DNA of 64,000 bases from Salinisphaera sp049568105 (lineage in GTDB: Bacteria > Pseudomonadota > Gammaproteobacteria > Nevskiales > Salinisphaeraceae), in assembly GCF_049568105.1 (NCBI RefSeq), contig NZ_CP145335.1:1860001-1924000 (forward strand), read 5' to 3'. Of this stretch, positions 43,486 through 51,322 are shown piece by piece. The stretch's first letter is position 1, and each line of letters begins with the position of its first letter. The notes under the pieces were generated by a model. It saw only the letters and a program-made list of their open reading frames with translations. It was not told where the DNA came from and made no database searches. The translations under genes were made by a program, and so were the position numbers.

Positions 43486-44330
43486 GCGGGCCGGCCGTCA
43501 TCGAAGAGCGGGCCCTGGATCTATTCGTCCAGGCGCTGCATGCCTGTCATGGCTATGATTTTTCTGGCTATGCCCGTGCCTCGCTCAAGCGTCGTGTCGA
43601 GCAGCTGGCCGCCGATCTGGGGGTTGCCGGGGTGGGCCACCTGATTCCTCGGCTGATCTACGAGCCGGCCTTGCTCGGCGATGTGATCGCGCGTCTGTCG
43701 GTCCCGGTGTCCGAGATGTTCCGCGATCCGGAAGTGTTCGCTGCCATACGTGAACAGATCCTGCCGGTATTGTCGTCCCATCCGCGGATCAACGTCTGGC
43801 AGGCCGGCTGTGCACAGGGCGAAGAAGCCTATTCGATGGCGATTCTGGCCGAGGAAGCTGGACTGCTGTCGCGCTGTCGTTTCTATGCCACGGATATTAA
43901 CGACCAGGCGCTGGCCCGGGCTGCCGAAGGTATCTTCACTGCGCCCCGGATCGCGGATTTTGCACGCAACTATGAGCGTGCGGGCGGCCAGGCCGAGTTC
44001 GCGGACTACTACCGTAGCCGCTATGACTTGGTATGCATGCGGCGAGCGCTGCGCGAACGCGTGGTCTTTGCACACCACAACCTCGTGACCGACGGGGTGT
44101 TCGCTGAGACTCATCTAATCATGTGTCGCAACGTGTTGATCTATTTTTCCCAAGACCTCAAGGAACGGGTATTGAGGCTGTTCGCCGACAGCCTAGTACG
44201 CGGCGGCTATCTAGTTCTGGGGACTCGGGAAACGCTGCAATTTTCTGCTGTCGCGGATCGTTTCGAGACGGTCAGCGAAGCGCATCGTATCTATCGACTC
44301 AAACCGTCCCGGGTGGCTCATCATGTGTGA
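43482..44330 (+). CDS. CheR-type methyltransferase
   Basis: A 282-residue SAM-dependent methyltransferase of the CheR family, which methylates glutamates of chemoreceptors. It has an N-terminal helical part (VQALHACHGYDFSGYARASLKRRVEQ), then VPVSEMFRDPEVF, the SAM motif NVWQAGCAQGEEAYSMAIL, the FYATDINDQALARA segment and CRNVLIYFSQDLKERV. Its operon partner is a sensor kinase and a diguanylate cyclase, not a chemotaxis array, so it may methylate the kinase or act as an output module. No cheB gene follows, unlike the usual CheR-CheB pairing in such signalling clusters. Confidence 0.9.
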   Translation: MSGPAVIEERALDLFVQALHACHGYDFSGYARASLKRRVEQLAADLGVAGVGHLIPRLIYEPALLGDVIARLSVPVSEMFRDPEVFAAIREQILPVLSSHPRINVWQAGCAQGEEAYSMAILAEEAGLLSRCRFYATDINDQALARAAEGIFTAPRIADFARNYERAGGQAEFADYYRSRYDLVCMRRALRERVVFAHHNLVTDGVFAETHLIMCRNVLIYFSQDLKERVLRLFADSLVRGGYLVLGTRETLQFSAVADRFETVSEAHRIYRLKPSRVAHHV

Positions 44331-44463
44331 ATACTTCCAGTCCGTGTTGTTTCGCCCCGGGGCGTGTCGTGCGTCATGCCGACAGGCAGCGGCTGCAGGC
44401 CGAAAACGGCCGATGGGCTCGGGAGGCATCGGCGCGGCAGAGCACAACCCGGGAGCGGCCTGA
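44323..44463 (+). CDS. Tiny open frame coupled between cheR and the GGDEF gene
   Basis: A 46-codon frame that I do not recognise. Its ATG lies inside the CheR end (ATGTGTGA) and its TGA overlaps the ATG of the GGDEF gene (TGATG), so both ends could be translationally coupled. The product (MCEYFQSVLFRPGACRASCR at the start) is Ala/Gly/Arg-rich with no motif. It could be a coupling peptide, a remnant of a lost gene such as cheB, or chance. Confidence 0.35.
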   Translation: MCEYFQSVLFRPGACRASCRQAAAAGRKRPMGSGGIGAAEHNPGAA

Positions 44464-45536
44464 TGTCCGAGCCCGAGTTTGATGACAGTCGCGAGCGGCC
44501 AAAGCTGTTGGTCGTCGACGATCAATACGCCAATCGGGTTGCGATGCGGCGCCTGCTCAAGCCCCTGGATGTCGAGGTGGTCGAGGCCGCGAACGGCAAC
44601 GATGCGCTGGCGGCCTGTCTGGACGACGAGTTCGCGCTCATCCTGCTCGATGTACAGATGCCTGATATGGACGGTATGGAGGTGGCCGAGCTGCTCGCCG
44701 GGGAGGAAACAGCGCGAGATACGGCGATTATTTTCGTGACCGCGAGCTCCGACGACGAGATGGATCATCTCAAGGGCTACGATCTGGGAGCGGTCGATTA
44801 CATCACCAAGCCAATCAACGAACGGTTATTGCTGGCCAAGGTGCGTAATTTCGTCGAGTTCTACGACAGCCGCCGTGCATTGCGCCGGGCTCGCGACGAG
44901 GTGCACACGGTCAACGAACAGTTGCGCGGCGAAATCGAGATCCGGCGTCATGCTGAGGCGCGTGCCCAGCATCTGGCCACTCATGATGCGCTGACCGGGC
45001 TGCCGAACCGGCTGCTGTTCGTGGATCGTCTGACCAGCATGACCAAGCGCGCGCGCCGCCAAGCTGGACATTTCGCGATCGGTTATATGGATTTGGACGG
45101 TTTCAAGCCGGTCAACGATGCCTACGGCCATCGTGCCGGCGACTTGGTACTTGAGCACGTCGCTCGGCGCCTGGAGCAGGCGCTCCAGGATGTCGATACC
45201 GCCGCGCGGTTCGGTGGCGACGAATTCGCACTGTTGATCGAGGATATCGAAACCGAGCAGCGCTGCCTGGCGCGCTGTCACGAGATCCTGGCGACGCTTG
45301 CGGCGCCGATTCCGGTGCCGACCACCGACGGCGGCGAAGTCGAGATCGCGATCAGCGCCAGTCTGGGGGTAGCCTTCTATCCGGATCACGGTGACGACGC
45401 CGACGAATTGATGCATAACGCCGATTCGGCGCTCTATCGGGTCAAATATGAAGGCAAGGCGAGCGTGCGCCTGTTCGAGTCGGTCGACGATGCCCGCCCG
45501 ATGCCGCTCATGCAGGGCCGACAGATGGTGCAATGA
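44463..45536 (+). CDS. Response regulator with GGDEF (diguanylate cyclase) output
   Basis: A 357-residue protein. Residues about 12-125 form a receiver with LLVVDDQYANR, phospho-acceptor Asp in LILLDVQMPDMDGM and the Lys in DYITKPINERLL. After a coiled linker, the GGDEF domain begins HDALTGLPNRLLF and carries the intact active-site loop RFGGDEFALL, so it should make c-di-GMP. It is the last gene of the kinase-CheR operon, so phosphorelay from the hybrid kinase to this regulator is the simplest reading. The ATG at 44463 overlaps the small frame stop. Confidence 0.92.
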   Translation: MSEPEFDDSRERPKLLVVDDQYANRVAMRRLLKPLDVEVVEAANGNDALAACLDDEFALILLDVQMPDMDGMEVAELLAGEETARDTAIIFVTASSDDEMDHLKGYDLGAVDYITKPINERLLLAKVRNFVEFYDSRRALRRARDEVHTVNEQLRGEIEIRRHAEARAQHLATHDALTGLPNRLLFVDRLTSMTKRARRQAGHFAIGYMDLDGFKPVNDAYGHRAGDLVLEHVARRLEQALQDVDTAARFGGDEFALLIEDIETEQRCLARCHEILATLAAPIPVPTTDGGEVEIAISASLGVAFYPDHGDDADELMHNADSALYRVKYEGKASVRLFESVDDARPMPLMQGRQMVQ

Positions 45537-45747
45537 ACCCGGGTGCAGACGGTCTCGGCTGGAGCCGTGGATATTCAGGCCGAGCCTTGCGCTGGCTTGT
45601 GCCTATGGCACCGGACAAGGCGTGGCGCGCCGAATAGGCTGCAGTCGAGCTACAAAAGACAGCTACAATGCCGAATCGCAGCAGAATAGCGCTGGGCGCG
45701 AACTCGCAGGCAAGCTCGATAGACCCTGGGACGATACCCTTTAGGGC

Positions 45748-46029
45748 TCAGTCGTTGTCTAATCCAGTAGTCGAAAATGCTTCGACGCGTTCGCCGGAGG
45801 TCTCGCCAACCAGTTGGTCGACCCGCAGCTCGGCGGTTTTGAGCATGCTCTGGCACTGGCGCGCTAGGGAGACGCCGCGTTCGAACTTAGCGAGCGCATC
45901 TTCTAGACTGATATCCCCGGTTTCCAGGCTTTCCACCAGCGCCTCGAGTTCGGTGACCGAACTTTCGAAGGCTGCCAAGGGTAGGGCGTCGTCTTCTGTC
46001 TGCGGAGCGTCGGTGCTGTTATCGGTCAT
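45748..46029 (-). CDS. xseB: Exodeoxyribonuclease VII small subunit
   Basis: A 93-residue helical protein that binds XseA to form exonuclease VII. The signature is FESSVTELEALVESLETGDISLEDALAKFERGVSLARQCQSMLKTAE, near the family norm of 75-85 residues with a slightly longer N-terminus. It is alone here; the frequent partners ispA and dxs are not next to it. It is convergent with the GGDEF gene and divergent from parE. Confidence 0.95.
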   Translation of the reverse strand: MTDNSTDAPQTEDDALPLAAFESSVTELEALVESLETGDISLEDALAKFERGVSLARQCQSMLKTAELRVDQLVGETSGERVEAFSTTGLDND

Positions 46030-46158
46030 AGCGTGGGCGTCGGCGAAGTGCTGCGCGAGTCTAACCCGGCTTCGTCAGTGGCGTCAGCGTATCTTGCCAC
46101 GGCTACGCCAAACGCTTAACGTGCCGCCCGCAACGATTTGCCGATCATTTGAGGCGTA

Positions 46159-48069
46159 ATGGCCAGTCAATACGATGCTGCTGATATCGAGGTTCTGTCC
46201 GGACTGGATCCAGTCCGCAAGCGGCCGGGCATGTTTACCGATACGGCTCGGCCGAACCATCTGGCCCAGGAAGTCATCGACAACAGTGTCGACGAGGCGC
46301 TGGCCGGGCATGCGAAATCGATCGAGGTACGGCTGGCCGCCGACGGCACGCTGTCGGTGACCGACGACGGGCGTGGCATGCCAGTCGACACCCATAGTCA
46401 GCACGGCGTGTCCGGGGTCGAACTGATCCTGACGCGATTGCATGCCGGCGGGAAATTCTCGAACAAGCAGTACCAGTTCTCGGGCGGCCTGCACGGGGTC
46501 GGTGTGTCGGTGGTCAATGCGCTGTCGACCGAGCTGGTGGTGCAGGTCTGGCGCGCCGGCAAGCATTACGAGATGCGTTTTGCCGGCGGTGAGAAGACCC
46601 AGGACCTGACCGAGATCGGGACCTGTGCCAAATCCAAGACCGGCACGATGCTCAAGTTCTCGCCGGATGAGTCGTATTTCGACAATCCGCGGTTCGCCAC
46701 CGGCCGGCTCAAGCATCTGCTGCGCGCCAAGGCCGTGCTGTGCCCGAATCTCAAGGTGCGCTTCGTCGATGAAGCCGCCGAGGAAGATCTCGTCTGGCAA
46801 TATGCCGACGGCCTGGCCGATTACATGGCTGATGCGCTGGACGGCGTGGAGACCATGATTTCGCCGGCCTTCACCGGCGGTGATACCGATGCCGGCCAGA
46901 CCGTGGACTGGGCGCTGACCTGGTTGGCCCCGGAGCAGCCGGGCGTGGACGGCGTGGCCGAGTCCTATGTGAACCTGATTCCGACCGCCGGCGGCGGCAC
47001 CCATGTCAACGGTCTCAGATCGGGGCTCACCGAGGCGGTGCGCGAGTTCTGCGAGTTTCGCAATCTACTGCCGCGTGGGGTCAAGATCGCGCCGGAGGAC
47101 GTCTGGTCTGGCTGTGCGTTCGTATTGTCGGTCAAGATGCACGAGCCACAGTTCTCCGGTCAGACTAAAGAGCGGCTGTCCTCGCGCGATGTTAGCGGCT
47201 TCGTCTCGTCGGCGGTCAAGGATGCATTCTCGTTGTGGCTCAACCGGCATGCCGAGACCGGCGAAGCGCTGGCCGCCCAGATCATCGGTAATGCCCAGGC
47301 GCGCGCGCGTTCAGCCAAGAAGGTCAAGCGCAAGAAAGTCACCCAGGGCCCGGCACTACCTGGCAAGCTCACCGACTGCGTGACCGACGATCCAGCCCGC
47401 TCCGAGCTGTTTCTGGTCGAAGGCGATTCCGCCGGCGGCTCGGCTAAGCAGGCCCGGGATCGCAATTTCCAGGCGGTGATGCCGCTTCGAGGCAAGATTT
47501 TGAACGCCTGGGAAGTCGAGTCGGCCGACATCATGGCCTCGAACGAGATCCACGATATCTCGGTGGCCCTGGGCCTGGATCCGGGCTCTGACAATCTCGA
47601 GCGGCTGCGCTATCACAAGATCTGCATTCTGGCAGATGCCGATTCCGATGGTATGCATATCGCGACGCTGCTGTGTGCCTTGTTCGTCCGGCATTTCCGG
47701 GCGTTAGTCGAGCACGGCCATGTGTTCGTGGCCATGCCGCCGCTGTTTCGTATCGATGCCGGCAAGGAAGTTTTCTATGCCCTGGATCGCGACGAACGGG
47801 ACTCGACCATCAAGCGGCTGGAAAACGAAAAGAAGAAACGCAAGATCAGCGTGACTCGCTTCAAGGGTTTGGGCGAGATGAGCGCGCTTCAGCTGCGTGA
47901 GACCACGATGGCCCCGGATACGCGCCGGCTGGTCCAGCTCGGGATTGAGCCTTCCGACGACGCTACTGCCAGCGTCGATGACCTGCTGGATATGCTTTTG
48001 GCCAAAAAGCGGGCGGCCGATCGCCGCGAATGGCTGGAAGCCCGCGGCCACGAAGCTGAAGTCGACTGA
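46159..48069 (+). CDS. parE: DNA topoisomerase IV subunit B
   Basis: A 636-residue GHKL ATPase subunit of topoisomerase IV, which separates linked daughter chromosomes. The ATP site shows EVIDNSVDEALAGHA, DDGRGMPVD and SGGLHGVGVSVVNALS; the QTKERL motif follows, and the TOPRIM domain has LVEGDSAGGSAKQARDRNFQAV and the DxD in ADADSDGMHI. The length and motifs are those of ParE and not GyrB. parC lies 7.4 kb downstream on the same strand beyond a metabolic island, with no sign that parE is interrupted. Confidence 0.96.
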   Translation: MASQYDAADIEVLSGLDPVRKRPGMFTDTARPNHLAQEVIDNSVDEALAGHAKSIEVRLAADGTLSVTDDGRGMPVDTHSQHGVSGVELILTRLHAGGKFSNKQYQFSGGLHGVGVSVVNALSTELVVQVWRAGKHYEMRFAGGEKTQDLTEIGTCAKSKTGTMLKFSPDESYFDNPRFATGRLKHLLRAKAVLCPNLKVRFVDEAAEEDLVWQYADGLADYMADALDGVETMISPAFTGGDTDAGQTVDWALTWLAPEQPGVDGVAESYVNLIPTAGGGTHVNGLRSGLTEAVREFCEFRNLLPRGVKIAPEDVWSGCAFVLSVKMHEPQFSGQTKERLSSRDVSGFVSSAVKDAFSLWLNRHAETGEALAAQIIGNAQARARSAKKVKRKKVTQGPALPGKLTDCVTDDPARSELFLVEGDSAGGSAKQARDRNFQAVMPLRGKILNAWEVESADIMASNEIHDISVALGLDPGSDNLERLRYHKICILADADSDGMHIATLLCALFVRHFRALVEHGHVFVAMPPLFRIDAGKEVFYALDRDERDSTIKRLENEKKKRKISVTRFKGLGEMSALQLRETTMAPDTRRLVQLGIEPSDDATASVDDLLDMLLAKKRAADRREWLEARGHEAEVD

Positions 48070-48082
48070 TAAGGCCTGTCGA

Positions 48083-48128
48083 CTGTTCAGGGGTGAACAG
48101 CCACGAGTGTTCAATTGAACACTCGTGG
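48083..48128. promoter_or_regulatory. Two palindromic activator sites upstream of the catabolic operon
   Basis: Site 1 (48083-48100) is CTGTTCA, a four-base GGGG spacer, TGAACAG. Site 2 (48101-48128) is a perfect 28-base palindrome with half CCACGAGTGTTCAA, containing TGTTCA-AT-TGAACA. Both share the TGTTCA/TGAACA core, and the centres are 23 bases apart, about two helical turns. They lie 60-105 bases upstream of the -24 box, the usual place for an enhancer protein that works with sigma-54. The activator gene at 53460 is the obvious candidate to bind. Site 2 may also act as a hairpin after parE. Confidence 0.8.
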
Positions 48129-48187
48129 CGCTCAGTAACCCTGATAAGAGTTCAATAAAAACAAATAGTTAAAGGATTTTTCCTGCC

Positions 48188-48203
48188 TGGCACGCGCCTT
48201 GCC
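48188..48203 (+). promoter_or_regulatory. Sigma-54 -24/-12 promoter of the catabolic operon
   Basis: The sequence TGGCACG-N4-TTGCC matches the -24/-12 consensus at every position, with GG-N10-GC spacing. The expected start site is near 48214, and the first ATG (48243) has a GAGGAGAGGA ribosome site. Together with two palindromes upstream and a sigma-54 activator gene at the end of the operon, the assignment is strong. Confidence 0.88.
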
Positions 48204-48242
48204 GCTTCTCTGTCACAACGACAAGAGGAGAGGACACGCGCG

Positions 48243-49286
48243 ATGAAAGCAGCCGTACTCAAGGCCTACGACCCGGAGGTCAATGACCGCCACTGGGTCC
48301 ACTATGAAGAGGTCGCCGACCCCGAGATCATGCACCCGCGCGAGGTGATCGTGCGGATCGGCGGGGCGGGGGTCTGTCGTACCGATCTGCATGTGATCGA
48401 AGGGCTTTGGCAAGAGATCTCGGAAGTCTCGCTGCCCTATATCATGGGCCATGAAAACGCCGGCTGGGTTGAAGCCGTCGGCGCCGGCGTGACCGGGTTC
48501 AAGCCGGGCGACGCCGTAATCTGTCATCCGCTGGTAACCTGCGGCCACGATCTGGCCTGTCGTCGTGGCCACGACATGCAGTGCGAGGACAATGCCTTTC
48601 CCGGGCTGACCCGCGACGGCGGCTATGCCGATCTGCTGCGCACCCACGAACGCACCCTGGTCCGTCTGCCCGATACGTTGGCGCCCAAGGATGTGGCGCC
48701 TTATTCGGATGCTGGGCTGACCGCCTATCGTGCTGCCAAGAAAGCCGCCAAGCAGCTCGAGCCCGGCCAGACCGCGGTCATGATCGGCGCCGGTGGGCTG
48801 GGGCATATCGGTATCCAGGTGCTGCGCTCGTTGTGTGCGGCCGACATTATCGTGGTCGACCGGGCCGAGGCCGCGCTCAAGCACGCCGAGAACTTCGGCA
48901 TTGCCCACACGGTGCTGGCTGACGGCAACGAGGTCGAGAAGGTCAAGGAACTGACCGGCGGCTATGGCGCCGAGGCCGTGATCGATTTCGTGGGCGAGGG
49001 CAACGCGGTCGCCAACGGCCTGGCCATGACCCGGGACGCCGGCACCTACTACATCGTTGGCTACGGCGGGCGGCTGGAGATCCCGACCATGGAGATGATC
49101 GTCTCCGAGAAATCGATTGTCGGTAATCTCGTGGGCACCTATCCGGAACTGGTCGAACTGATGGAGTTGGCCCATCGCGGCCAAGTCGATCTGGCCACCC
49201 GAGAGTACAAGCTCTCGGAGGCCGATCAGGCCTTGCACGATCTGAACACCGGCCAGGTGCCCGGCCGGGCCGTGCTCATTCCTTGA
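48243..49286 (+). CDS. Zinc-containing NAD(P)-dependent alcohol dehydrogenase
   Basis: A 347-residue medium-chain dehydrogenase. The catalytic zinc ligands are Cys45 (GAGVCRTDLH) and His70 with Glu71 (GHENAG); the Rossmann motif is MIGAGGLGHIGIQ. The structural-zinc loop (TCGHDLACRRGHDMQCE) has the usual cysteines with altered spacing. The sequence type resembles the secondary alcohol dehydrogenase encoded next to soluble propane monooxygenases in Gordonia, Rhodococcus and Mycobacterium. A 2-propanol-to-acetone or similar step is a reasonable guess, but no monooxygenase is present here. It is first in the operon, directly behind the sigma-54 promoter. Confidence 0.88.
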   Translation: MKAAVLKAYDPEVNDRHWVHYEEVADPEIMHPREVIVRIGGAGVCRTDLHVIEGLWQEISEVSLPYIMGHENAGWVEAVGAGVTGFKPGDAVICHPLVTCGHDLACRRGHDMQCEDNAFPGLTRDGGYADLLRTHERTLVRLPDTLAPKDVAPYSDAGLTAYRAAKKAAKQLEPGQTAVMIGAGGLGHIGIQVLRSLCAADIIVVDRAEAALKHAENFGIAHTVLADGNEVEKVKELTGGYGAEAVIDFVGEGNAVANGLAMTRDAGTYYIVGYGGRLEIPTMEMIVSEKSIVGNLVGTYPELVELMELAHRGQVDLATREYKLSEADQALHDLNTGQVPGRAVLIP

Positions 49287-49343
49287 TGCCAAGCGTGCCC
49301 GGCCACCCCAGTCCATTCACCATTCGTTTATAGAACCAAGAAA

Positions 49344-49357
49344 AGATCCGCGGATCT
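49344..49357. repeat. Palindrome between the alcohol dehydrogenase and amidohydrolase genes
   Basis: AGATCCG and CGGATCT form a perfect 14-base palindrome without spacer, in the 165-base gap that precedes the amidohydrolase. It could be an operator, an mRNA hairpin that changes the yield of downstream genes, or a remnant. There is no sigma-54 box in this gap, so the downstream genes are probably read from the upstream promoter. Confidence 0.4.
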
Positions 49358-49451
49358 AAATAGAAAAGCACGGGCCGCTCGCCGCACGTTGATCGCTATG
49401 GACGACGTACGGCGGTCGAGCTCGGCACCACGCAGTAGAGAGGAGAGTCCC

Positions 49452-50477
49452 ATGTACACCGCACCCGACGGCGAGCAGTACTTCATCATCGACGGCCATA
49501 TCCATTACTGGGATGCCAGCAAGGAAAACCAGCGCAATCGCCATGGTGAAGAGTTCATCAACTGCTTCCACGACTACCAGAAAGGCCTGAGCCCAGAGGA
49601 ATACATCTGGGGCGACGATAAATTTCGCAAATACGGCCGCGAGACCATGCTCGACGATCTGTTCGTCGAAGGCTATGACGACATGGCCATCTTTCAGCCG
49701 ACCTACCTCAAGGACTTCTACTACAAGGGGTTCAACACCACCGAAAGCAATGACGTGATCCGGCGGGAGTTTCCGGAACGCTTCATCCTGAACGGCTCGT
49801 TCGATCCTCGCGACGGCGAGGCCGCACTCGACTATATCGACCAGCTGGTCGACGAGTACGCGATCGACGGCATGAAGCTCTATACCGCGGAATGGAAAGG
49901 CGAATCGCGGGGCTGGAGCTTGAAAGACGACTGGGCCTATCGTTGTCTCGAACACTGCCAAAAGCGCGGTATCAAGAACGTACATATTCACAAAGGCCCG
50001 ACCATCCTGCCGCTGGACCGGGACGCCTTCGACGTCCAGGACGTCGATCACGTCGCCACCGACTTCCCCGAGCTTAACTTCATCATCGAACATGTCGGCC
50101 TGCCGCGCCTGGATGATTTCTGCTGGATCGCGACCCAAGAGCCCAATGTCTATGGCGGCCTGGCAGTGGCGATGCCGTTCGTGCATGCCCGGCCGCGTTA
50201 TTTCGGCAAGATCATGTCCGAGCTGCTGTTCTGGCTCGATGAAGACCGCATCCTGTTCGGCAGCGACTATGCCATCTGGCACCCGAAATGGCTGGTGGAG
50301 CAGTTCGTCGACTTCCAGATTCCGGAAGAAATGGCCGAGGACACCGGGGTTACGCTCACGCCGGACATTAAGCGCAAGATCCTTGGCGAGAATGCCGCCC
50401 GGTTATACGGCATCGATATCGAGGCCAAGAAGAAAGCCCTGGCCGGCGATGCCTTCGCCAAGGCCGAGGTGGCCTGA
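49452..50477 (+). CDS. Amidohydrolase (metal-dependent hydrolase, amidohydrolase-2 family)
   Basis: A 341-residue TIM-barrel hydrolase or decarboxylase. The metal-binding HxH is His16/His18 in IDGHIHYWD; further ligands lie in KLYTAEWKG, NVHIHKGP, IIEHVG and the C-terminal Asp in LFGSDYAIWHP. The ATG at 49452 follows a strong GAGGAGAG site; the frame opens earlier at 49389. The group of closest known context is the amidohydrolase placed next to the propane monooxygenase genes in Mycobacterium and Rhodococcus, with a MIP18 gene beside it. Its reaction is not known. The MIP18-like gene starts 2 bases after it. Confidence 0.85.
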   Translation: MYTAPDGEQYFIIDGHIHYWDASKENQRNRHGEEFINCFHDYQKGLSPEEYIWGDDKFRKYGRETMLDDLFVEGYDDMAIFQPTYLKDFYYKGFNTTESNDVIRREFPERFILNGSFDPRDGEAALDYIDQLVDEYAIDGMKLYTAEWKGESRGWSLKDDWAYRCLEHCQKRGIKNVHIHKGPTILPLDRDAFDVQDVDHVATDFPELNFIIEHVGLPRLDDFCWIATQEPNVYGGLAVAMPFVHARPRYFGKIMSELLFWLDEDRILFGSDYAIWHPKWLVEQFVDFQIPEEMAEDTGVTLTPDIKRKILGENAARLYGIDIEAKKKALAGDAFAKAEVA

Positions 50478-50479
50478 TC

Positions 50480-51289
50480 ATGGCCGGGCAAGAGATTTTG
50501 CGCGCCCGCTACGATGAAGCCTGGGCGGCGATCGGCACGGTGACCGACCCGGAGCTCGATCAGCCGGTCACCGATCTTGGCTTTATCGCGCGCTGCGACG
50601 TGAACGCGAGCACGGCCTCGGTCGTGGTCGACTATCGCCTGCCGACCTATTGGTGTGCCGCGAATTTCGCTTTCATGATGGGCCACGACATGCTCGAACG
50701 GCTCGAGGAACTGCCTTGGGTCAACACTGCGCGGGTCCGGCTGCTCGATCATTTCTACGCCGCCGAGATCAACCGCGGTCTGGCGGGGCATGCTTCGTTC
50801 CAGGACACCTGCGGCAGCCAGGCCAGCGGCGAGCTGGTCGAACTACGGGCAACTTTTCGGCACAAGGCATTCATGGCACGTCAGGAGCGGTTGCTGACCT
50901 GGCTGATTCGCAGTGGCATGCCCCGCGCAGCCGTTGTGGGCTGGACGGTCGCCGAGCTCGCCGATCAGCCCATACACGACACTCGGGGCCAGCGGTTGCG
51001 CGAACGGTATCTGGCCATGCGCCGCGAGGCCACACCTGGCGACTTCAGCGGCGCCGGTTATCGCGGCGATGCAACCGAGACCGCCTTCGTTACGGCCACC
51101 GGCGAGCCGATCGCACTCGACGCCCTCGATGCCCACCGCCGTAAGCTCCAGTCGATCCGCATGAACAGCGAGTTCAACGCCACGCTATGCAGTAGCGTCT
51201 TGGCCGCTCGCAAGCGCTCGAACCGGCCCGGCGACAAGGCTCATCCGGGCCCTTCGGCATCCGGACAGGCCAGCGGCCTGTTCGTTTAA
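50480..51289 (+). CDS. MIP18/DUF59-family protein with long C-terminal extension
   Basis: A 269-residue protein. The first about 90 residues are a MIP18 (DUF59/PaaD-like) domain, with VTDPELDQPVTDLGFI and the conserved cysteine (Cys59) in LPTYWCAANF, which in relatives helps deliver Fe-S clusters. The following about 180 residues have no family I recognise; further Cys is at DTCGSQ. Normal DUF59 proteins are about 100-150 residues, so the extension is notable. The gene follows the amidohydrolase by 2 bases, so the two are co-translated. In actinobacterial propane operons the same pair flanks the monooxygenase genes. What it matures here is unknown, since no Fe-S enzyme is evident in the operon. 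Confidence 0.8.
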   Translation: MAGQEILRARYDEAWAAIGTVTDPELDQPVTDLGFIARCDVNASTASVVVDYRLPTYWCAANFAFMMGHDMLERLEELPWVNTARVRLLDHFYAAEINRGLAGHASFQDTCGSQASGELVELRATFRHKAFMARQERLLTWLIRSGMPRAAVVGWTVAELADQPIHDTRGQRLRERYLAMRREATPGDFSGAGYRGDATETAFVTATGEPIALDALDAHRRKLQSIRMNSEFNATLCSSVLAARKRSNRPGDKAHPGPSASGQASGLFV

Positions 51290-51322
51290 AAGCATGATAA
51301 CGCAATAAAAACTGAGGAGATA

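Noticed and set aside
46084..47004. A 306-codon minus-strand frame over the parE start.
   Set aside because: Shadow of parE; no homology and no ribosome site.
48213..50282. Long minus-strand frames opposite the alcohol dehydrogenase and amidohydrolase genes.
   Set aside because: Antisense shadows of genes with intact catalytic motifs.
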